Of a stretch of 5,430 bases of DNA, positions 1-3,280 are shown piece after piece. Source of the DNA: Nitrospirota bacterium (lineage in GTDB: Bacteria > Nitrospirota > Nitrospiria > Nitrospirales > UBA8639); NCBI GenBank assembly GCA_003228495.1, contig QIDY01000392.1:1-5430 (forward strand). The letters are read 5' to 3'. How positions within the stretch are numbered: position 1 is the first letter of the stretch; each line of letters opens with the position of its first letter. The notes beneath the pieces were generated by a model. It saw only the letters and a program-made list of their open reading frames with translations, did no database searches and was not told the DNA's origin. The translations under genes were made by a program, and so were the position numbers.

Positions 1-170
1 ATTTTTCTCAGCCGATTGTGGTGAAGACGAATGGGAAGACATCCTTTGAAGGGATTCTAGAACCGAGTATTGAAATCTTACTCCAAGAAGCCCGCCAACG
101 AGCCGATACGCATTTGCTTTTTCCTGCCAAACTGACGATTGAGGTAAAGGTTCCTCAGTCTATGGAATAG
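1..170 (+). CDS. 3' end of an unidentified protein gene (5' partial)
   Basis: An open frame enters at the left edge (first full codon at base 3) and ends at TAG 168-170, giving 55 visible residues. The visible tail reads as plausible protein: a short beta-like stretch (QPIVVKTNGKTSFEG), an amphipathic helix (EPSIEILLQEARQRAD), then a hydrophobic/charged strand (FPAKLTIEVKVP) ending QSME. The other two plus frames are interrupted in this stretch. I do not recognise the family; too little is visible. No obvious intrinsic terminator follows the stop, and the next start candidate is about 90-160 bases downstream, so co-transcription with the following genes cannot be excluded. Confidence 0.6.
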   Translation, partial: FSQPIVVKTNGKTSFEGILEPSIEILLQEARQRADTHLLFPAKLTIEVKVPQSME

Positions 171-186
171 GTTTCCGTCATCCTTG

Positions 187-224
187 AGTGTGACTTAAAG
201 GCATTTCAAGATTCCAATCACACT
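187..224. repeat. 7-bp inverted repeat in the gap after the first gene
   Basis: AGTGTGA (187-193) and TCACACT (218-224) are perfect reverse complements separated by 24 bases. The stem is short and no T-run follows, so it is a poor terminator. It could be an operator half-site pair for the following genes or chance. It is the only structure I see between 171 and 333. Confidence 0.25.
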
Positions 225-333
225 TCGCAAATTTACATGCAATTCAAGTGACGAGGTGATCGTCCCCGCAGCTGGATGGAGCAGCCATGTAGCTCTTGGT
301 GCCACGAATGGAATAAAAAAGGTGTCCGCTTTA

Positions 334-714
334 ATGCCTTTCAATCAGGTTGCTGGAATTGGAACAATCCCGTACACTGGTTTCATGCTGACACGTAAGC
401 AAAAAACACCAGTTCTCTTCAAAATCTTATCTGCCTACACAGGATTGGAGGCCATTGAAGGCGTGCTCGCCTTGCCGCGTGCAAAGCGATTGCTCTGGCT
501 TGAGATTCTCTTCAATGATCAACTTGACCTTACATTATGGGAACAACATCCGGAGGTTCAAGCAGCCTACACGAAAGCCTGTCGGTGGTATACGACTTAC
601 CGAAGTTTGATTCATTCGGTTGTGCCACGGAATCCGCTTCCGCAGGATTTCGGAATAATCGACCATCGAGAATATCGAACGTTTGCTGAGGCCTTACGTT
701 TTGTCGCCCATTAA
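334..714 (+). CDS. small hypothetical protein upstream of the nucleotidyltransferase
   Basis: This would encode 126 residues from ATG 334, which has AAAGGTG (318-324) nine bases upstream. The frame stays open back to a GTG at 256, so a 152-residue form is possible, but the extra N-terminus looks low in information and its ribosome site is weaker. ATG 385 is a third option. The protein has a helical middle (LEAIEGVLALPRAKRLLWLEI), an acidic/aromatic stretch (NDQLDLTLWEQHPEV) and ends EALRFVAH. I see no signal peptide, transmembrane segment or recognised motif. The 3' end overlaps the next gene by 14 bases if that starts at TTG 701, a layout typical of translationally coupled pairs. The family is unknown. 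By position it could be the partner (antitoxin or regulator) of the downstream nucleotidyltransferase-like protein, but no helix-turn-helix is evident. Confidence 0.45.
   Translation: MPFNQVAGIGTIPYTGFMLTRKQKTPVLFKILSAYTGLEAIEGVLALPRAKRLLWLEILFNDQLDLTLWEQHPEVQAAYTKACRWYTTYRSLIHSVVPRNPLPQDFGIIDHREYRTFAEALRFVAH
688..703 (+). promoter_or_regulatory. GAGG ribosome binding site deciding a TTG start
   Basis: GAGG (688-691) lies nine bases before TTG 701, inside the end of the upstream gene. The in-frame TTG at 683 lacks comparable spacing to a purine-rich site. This favours TTG 701 as the start and implies translational coupling with the upstream gene, whose stop is at 712-714. Confidence 0.4.
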
Positions 715-1226
715 GCTGGATGAAATCAAGGTTCTGCTTGAGAGGTATGTCCGTGAAACCCGCCAAACCATCGATCTTATCCTAATTGGAGGATTGGCTC
801 TCCAGGCGTATGGCTTGCATGAACGAGTCACGGTGGATTTGGATGGAGAATTGGTCGGGGAGCTTGAACCTCTTCTGGAGTTTCTTCTGGCGAATCATGT
901 GCCGGCAGATCTGGGTGAAAACATATCGGGATGGTCTGTGGTGGCGATGCCTCCTGGGTATCGGGATCGCACATCTGTATGGCATGAAGACGCTGGCCTA
1001 TGTCTGCTGATTGCTTGATCCGGCCGATTTTATCATCGCTAAACTTCGGCGTGGAACCGAACAGGATCTGGACGATGCCCAAGAGATTGTGAAGAGGTTT
1101 CATCTGCTCGCCGTGAATATTCAAACATCTGCGGCTTCCGCCTTGAGTGTTTCGCCAAAAGATACGGTCTTATTTACCTTCCGGAAGACGATCGATCTGT
1201 TTTGTCGGCGAATTGATCAAAACTAA
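701..1226 (+). pseudogene. AbiEii/DUF6036-like nucleotidyltransferase, split by a frameshift
   Basis: Two frames join into one recognisable protein. The first part (TTG 701 to TGA 1016-1018) has a helix, then LILIGGLALQAYG with the Gly-Gly pair (about residues 30-31) and TVDLDGE (D46, D48, E50). This is the GG...DxD pattern of the nucleotidyltransferase fold. The second part is in the next frame from about 1011 to TAA 1224-1226: LDPADFIIAKLRRGTEQDLDDA, then SPKDTVLFTFRKTIDLF. It matches the LDPxDfxxaKLxRgtexDlxDa element that follows the catalytic half in AbiEii/DUF6036-like proteins. The span is one base over a multiple of three, so removing one base between about 990 and 1016 would restore a protein of about 174 residues. 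Known relatives include toxins of AbiE-type systems and uncharacterised nucleotidyltransferases; which applies here is inference. The defect may be real decay or a sequencing error. Confidence 0.65.
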
Positions 1227-1227
1227 T
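1223..1227. repeat. left copy of CTAAT target-site duplication
   Basis: CTAAT at 1223-1227 directly precedes the left end of the foldback element, and an identical CTAAT at 1405-1409 directly follows its right end. This fits a 5-bp target-site duplication made at insertion. The TAA stop codon (1224-1226) of the nucleotidyltransferase gene lies inside the left copy, so the insertion left the coding frame intact. Removing the element and one copy gives a continuous ancestral site (AAAA-CTAAT-CACAG). Confidence 0.65.
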
Positions 1228-1404
1228 GGCCTGTCCATAAATAACTTTGACATCTCGCATCCAATCTTCTGGCCATCTTTGAACGGATCTCAATCGAACA
1301 AACCTCACCATAGCCATACTATGCCTCGGCTTGTTCTCAATCGATCTGTCCAAATCCAGCCCAAATCTTGGCGCGATTTCATCAAAGTTATTTATGGACA
1401 GGCC
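1228..1404. mobile_element. 177-bp foldback MITE-like element with 23-bp terminal inverted repeats
   Basis: The left end (1228-1250, starting GGCCTGTCCATAAATAAC) and right end (1382-1404, ending TTATTTATGGACAGGCC) are perfect reverse complements over 23 bases. The symmetry runs inward: the exact centre (1316) lies in CATAG-CCATA-CTATG (1309-1323), GAACAA and TTGTTC match in mirror positions, and in an ungapped comparison about 27 of the 58 arm positions between the terminal repeats and this core also pair. The whole element could therefore fold into one long imperfect hairpin. It is flanked by CTAAT on both sides and holds no gene of its own. This fits a non-autonomous element moved in trans by a transposase that recognises these ends. 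No transposase is in the window, and I cannot assign an IS family with confidence. Transcribed from either side, it could act as a strong RNA hairpin below the nucleotidyltransferase gene. Confidence 0.8.
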
Positions 1405-1409
1405 CTAAT
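1405..1409. repeat. right copy of CTAAT target-site duplication
   Basis: This is identical to 1223-1227 and abuts the right terminal repeat at 1404, completing the insertion signature of the foldback element. Confidence 0.65.
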
Positions 1410-1473
1410 CACAGCCATTTCATCAATGATCGGATAAAGATTAAGGTGACAATGGGAGAAGAAATCCGGTGTT

Positions 1474-1507
1474 GAAAAAAGCCTCAAGACATAAATGGAT
1501 TTAGGCT
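1474..1507 (-). terminator. weak candidate intrinsic terminator, minus strand
   Basis: Read on the minus strand, AGCCT (1507-1503) and AGGCT (1484-1480) form a 5-bp stem with an 18-base loop, followed directly by a run of T (the complement of AAAAA just left of the stem). It lies about 80 bases past the stop of the minus-strand gene. The T-run is convincing, but the stem is short and the loop long, so this is only a candidate. Confidence 0.25.
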
Positions 1508-1532
1508 GAAGGTATCTGAGAATCGATCCAAA

Positions 1533-1571
1533 CCCACCATGGGCGGTGCGCCATGGTGGGCCAGGGCCCTG
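1533..1571. terminator. 10-bp perfect hairpin plus adjacent palindrome between convergent genes
   Basis: CCCACCATGG (1533-1542) and CCATGGTGGG (1551-1560) form a perfect 10-bp GC-rich stem with an 8-base loop. One base further on, CAGGGCCCTG (1562-1571) is a perfect 10-bp palindrome. They sit just beyond the TAA (1584-1586) of the minus-strand gene, between converging transcription units, where a terminator is expected. On the minus strand the hairpin is followed only by GTTTGG, a poor U-tract, so it may work with Rho, as an mRNA-protecting end structure, or as a protein site. Confidence 0.4.
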
Positions 1572-1583
1572 AGAAAAGCGAAA

Positions 1584-1901
1584 TTACCCCACAAGTTGTG
1601 CGACGGGTTGTTGTTCCGAACGATGGACATACTTTCTGGATTTGGTCCATCGACGCCGCGATGAGGGGTTAGGTTCTAATGTTGGCTGGATGCCCATTGA
1701 TGGCGTGGGCGATTGATCCATGGCCAGCGTGTCTTCTACCTGTTGCAGTTCTTTGAGACGGGAGTCATGTTGCTTCAACTCCCAAGTCACAGATTTGGTT
1801 AATTGCGCAATTTTGGCCCGTAATTGTTCCATGGTGTGTTCATGATGCTGCACTTCGCTTGTTCGAGCGACACTAATGTACCGGGCATCCGCGTAGGTCA
1901 T
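1584..1901 (-). CDS. 105-aa coiled-coil hypothetical protein
   Basis: The start is set by an excellent ribosome site: on the minus strand AGGAGGAGG (complement of 1907-1915) lies five bases before ATG at 1901. An earlier in-frame ATG at 1928 would put this site inside the gene and is less likely. The protein begins MTYADARYISVARTSEV. Residues about 15-60 are rich in E, Q, K, L and H in heptad-like spacing (HTMEQLRAKIAQLTKSV, then HDSRLKELQQVEDTL), so a coiled coil is likely. A proline-rich linker follows (about 64-80), then a basic patch (SRRRWTKSRKYVHR, about 81-94) that could bind nucleic acid or lipid. There is no Cys, signal peptide or membrane segment. I do not recognise the family. It stands alone, converging on the nucleotidyltransferase unit and diverging from the diiron/radical SAM pair. 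Confidence 0.6.
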   Translation of the reverse strand: MTYADARYISVARTSEVQHHEHTMEQLRAKIAQLTKSVTWELKQHDSRLKELQQVEDTLAMDQSPTPSMGIQPTLEPNPSSRRRWTKSRKYVHRSEQQPVAQLVG

Positions 1902-1906
1902 TTGTT

Positions 1907-1915
1907 CCTCCTCCT
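1907..1915 (-). promoter_or_regulatory. very strong ribosome binding site of the coiled-coil gene
   Basis: AGGAGGAGG on the minus strand is followed by AACAA and ATG. It contains two overlapping full matches to the anti-Shine-Dalgarno core. It fixes the start at 1901 and suggests efficient translation. Confidence 0.7.
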
Positions 1916-2030
1916 GTGAAATTTCCACCTGTCTGGCAGATTTACGAATCTACCTGGTTGTGTGATTGTTGCGGAATCTAAGCAAAACCGTTGCCACGGA
2001 TGATGATGGTGGAGGGAAGACACATAATCA

Positions 2031-2159
2031 CTTGATCTTCTTCAAAATTCTGTATTAGGTGATCCCCCGAAGAGTAATGTGGGATTATGGCTCCAGCTCG
2101 AAACAGTTAACTTGGGTGACAAGAACGTTGAAATCGTTATGACAAGTAAGAAGATCAAG
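2031..2159. repeat. 12-bp perfect inverted repeat spanning 129 bp
   Basis: CTTGATCTTCTT (2031-2042) and AAGAAGATCAAG (2148-2159) are exact reverse complements separated by 105 bases. The match ends sharply on both sides. It could be a pair of identical operator sites in opposite orientation, the ends of a small decayed element, or the closing stem of a structured RNA. No target duplication is visible. Confidence 0.4.
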
Positions 2160-2161
2160 AA

Positions 2162-2173
2162 ATGTTGCAACAT
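2162..2173. repeat. 12-bp palindrome ATGTTGCAACAT
   Basis: This is a perfect 12-bp palindrome two bases to the right of the preceding inverted-repeat arm, about 270 bp upstream of the diiron-protein gene. Its size and symmetry suit a dimeric repressor or activator site. It matches no consensus that I can name with confidence. Confidence 0.3.
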
Positions 2174-2333
2174 ATCTGAAGTAGTCTACATAGAAAGAAG
2201 AAAACTTGTTCGACACTTTAGAAGCCGTGTGGCCTGGGGCTCTTAAGCCGCGCAGATATCGATATGATGCTTCCTTGTCGTATGAAGATATTGTGGCCTT
2301 TTCCTGTTAGTCGGTGAGAAATGGTGGAAATTT

Positions 2334-2364
2334 TTGACCGTCCCCCTACAGAAAGAGGTATTTT
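2334..2364 (+). promoter_or_regulatory. possible promoter for the diiron/radical SAM pair
   Basis: TTGACC (2334-2339) resembles a sigma-70 -35 box. An AT-rich TATTTT (2359-2364) could serve as the -10 at a 19-base spacing, one or two longer than ideal. It is the best match I see upstream of ATG 2444 and would give a leader of about 70 bases. This is consensus resemblance only. Confidence 0.2.
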
Positions 2365-2443
2365 TTCCGAAGGGGTATCGTATTCAGGAAATGGTCCTGG
2401 TTGTTCCAGAATGGTGAATCCTCTCTGAACGGGTAGTAATTTG

Positions 2444-3196
2444 ATGATGACAAAACCCCACGCTCCTATTCAATTTCGAAATCTGTTGTTGGATCTCATG
2501 GCGCAGAAGCACCATTGGGCTTGGCCGCAATTTGTCGGGCCGTCCATTTCTAAAGCACAACTCAAAGTCCATTATCAGCAGGAATATGCGGTGTACGTTC
2601 GAGATTTTCCGGTGTTTCTCGCACATATCCATAGTAAGAACCCTCCGTTGTCCGTAAGGAAAATGCTCGCGGAAAATATTTTTGAAGAGGATACGGGTCA
2701 CTTGTCCTTAGGAGTCTCACATCCTGAACTATTTTTGAAAATGATGCAGGGGTTGGGGTTTCGACCAAGGGCGTTTGAGCAAATGCCGCTCTTGCCCGCC
2801 ACTCGACGATATCGGCAGTGGTTGAATCGAATGTCCGACCATCCGGATTGGGTCGTGGGTGCTGCGGTGATGACCATCTTTGTTGAAGGCAGTGTGCATG
2901 ATCGAGAGGAGGTGAGTCGTCCCGCTCGATCAAAAACGCCGAAGCAAATTTCCTCAAAGATTAACAATCATCCGCTTGTCCAGTACCATGGTGTTAAGCC
3001 GAAGGCCATGGATTTGATTCGGGCACATCAAATGGTGGAAGGCGGGCATCGGCACGATGCGTATGCGATGGTCGTGGATCATGCCCGGAGTCGCACGCAA
3101 CAAAATCAGATTCTTTCCACAGTACAAAAAACTCTGGATCTATGGCTTCGCTATCGTGATGGCATCGCACGGGCCTGCCAGTTGACGCCGCAATAA
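2444..3196 (+). CDS. heme-oxygenase-like diiron protein (CADD/PqqC/TenA type)
   Basis: This encodes 250 residues from ATG 2444, with GGGTAG (2431-2436) seven bases upstream; ATG 2447 or TTG 2441 are near-equivalent starts. It is all-helical and cytosolic-looking, with no signal peptide or membrane segment. The pattern fits heme-oxygenase-like diiron oxidases: NIFEED (E81/E82) then HPEL (H93) in the first metal helix pair, IFVEGSVHD with E148 as a middle ligand, and a late helix HQMVEGGH giving H195-x3-E199-x2-H202. That is the H-x3-D/E-x2-H signature known from CADD-like proteins, here with Glu. NNHPLVQYHGV just before it is also typical. Family members bind two metal ions and use oxygen, and include chlamydial CADD (p-aminobenzoate formation), while PqqC and TenA share the fold. 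The loop between the EE and H93 is longer than in CADD. The product here is unknown. An 84-base gap separates it from the radical SAM gene, suggesting one operon. Confidence 0.78.
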   Translation: MMTKPHAPIQFRNLLLDLMAQKHHWAWPQFVGPSISKAQLKVHYQQEYAVYVRDFPVFLAHIHSKNPPLSVRKMLAENIFEEDTGHLSLGVSHPELFLKMMQGLGFRPRAFEQMPLLPATRRYRQWLNRMSDHPDWVVGAAVMTIFVEGSVHDREEVSRPARSKTPKQISSKINNHPLVQYHGVKPKAMDLIRAHQMVEGGHRHDAYAMVVDHARSRTQQNQILSTVQKTLDLWLRYRDGIARACQLTPQ

Positions 3197-3280
3197 CGGG
3201 TCATTAACCCCTTCTCGGCAAACAATCTTTGTTTAAAAAGCTGGCTTGAAAGAGGTACGATATGGTAGGTGTTGCCTGCT
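3197..3280 (+). other. 84-bp gap with an AT-rich hairpin and ribosome site
   Basis: AAACAA (3220-3225) and TTGTTT (3229-3234) form a small AT-rich hairpin with a 3-base loop. It is too weak to be a convincing terminator, so read-through from the diiron gene into the radical SAM gene is likely. AGGTG (3267-3271) lies nine bases before ATG 3281. A stronger-looking AAGAGGT (3250-3256) sits upstream, close to an out-of-frame ATG at 3262. Confidence 0.35.

Larger units (their letters stand above)
1916..2443. other. 528-bp intergenic region with no recognisable gene
   Basis: Neither strand carries a frame that looks coding. The region separates the divergent starts of the coiled-coil gene (left) and the diiron-protein gene (right), so promoters for both should lie here. 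It holds several perfect dyads: a 12-bp inverted repeat with arms at 2031-2042 and 2148-2159, the palindrome ATGTTGCAACAT (2162-2173) and ATATCGATAT (2256-2265). It is more AT-rich than the flanking genes. I found no tRNA-like fold, CRISPR-type repetition or riboswitch I could name. A small RNA or a long leader cannot be excluded. Confidence 0.5.

Noticed and set aside
828..1124. A 98-residue minus-strand frame opposite the nucleotidyltransferase.
   Set aside because: It is antisense to a recognisable domain, low in hydrophobic pattern, and has no ribosome site or homology I recognise.
1147..1437. A 96-residue plus-strand frame across the foldback element.
   Set aside because: It overlaps the nucleotidyltransferase tail in another frame and then runs through the inverted-repeat element. 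Its composition is not protein-like.
2256..2265. ATATCGATAT palindrome as a regulatory site.
   Set aside because: A 10-bp AT-rich palindrome is expected by chance often enough, and it has no partner or positional support.
2384..2967. Three minus-strand frames opposite the diiron protein gene.
   Set aside because: The plus-strand protein carries a coherent metal-ligand pattern; the opposite frames show no motif and are shadows.
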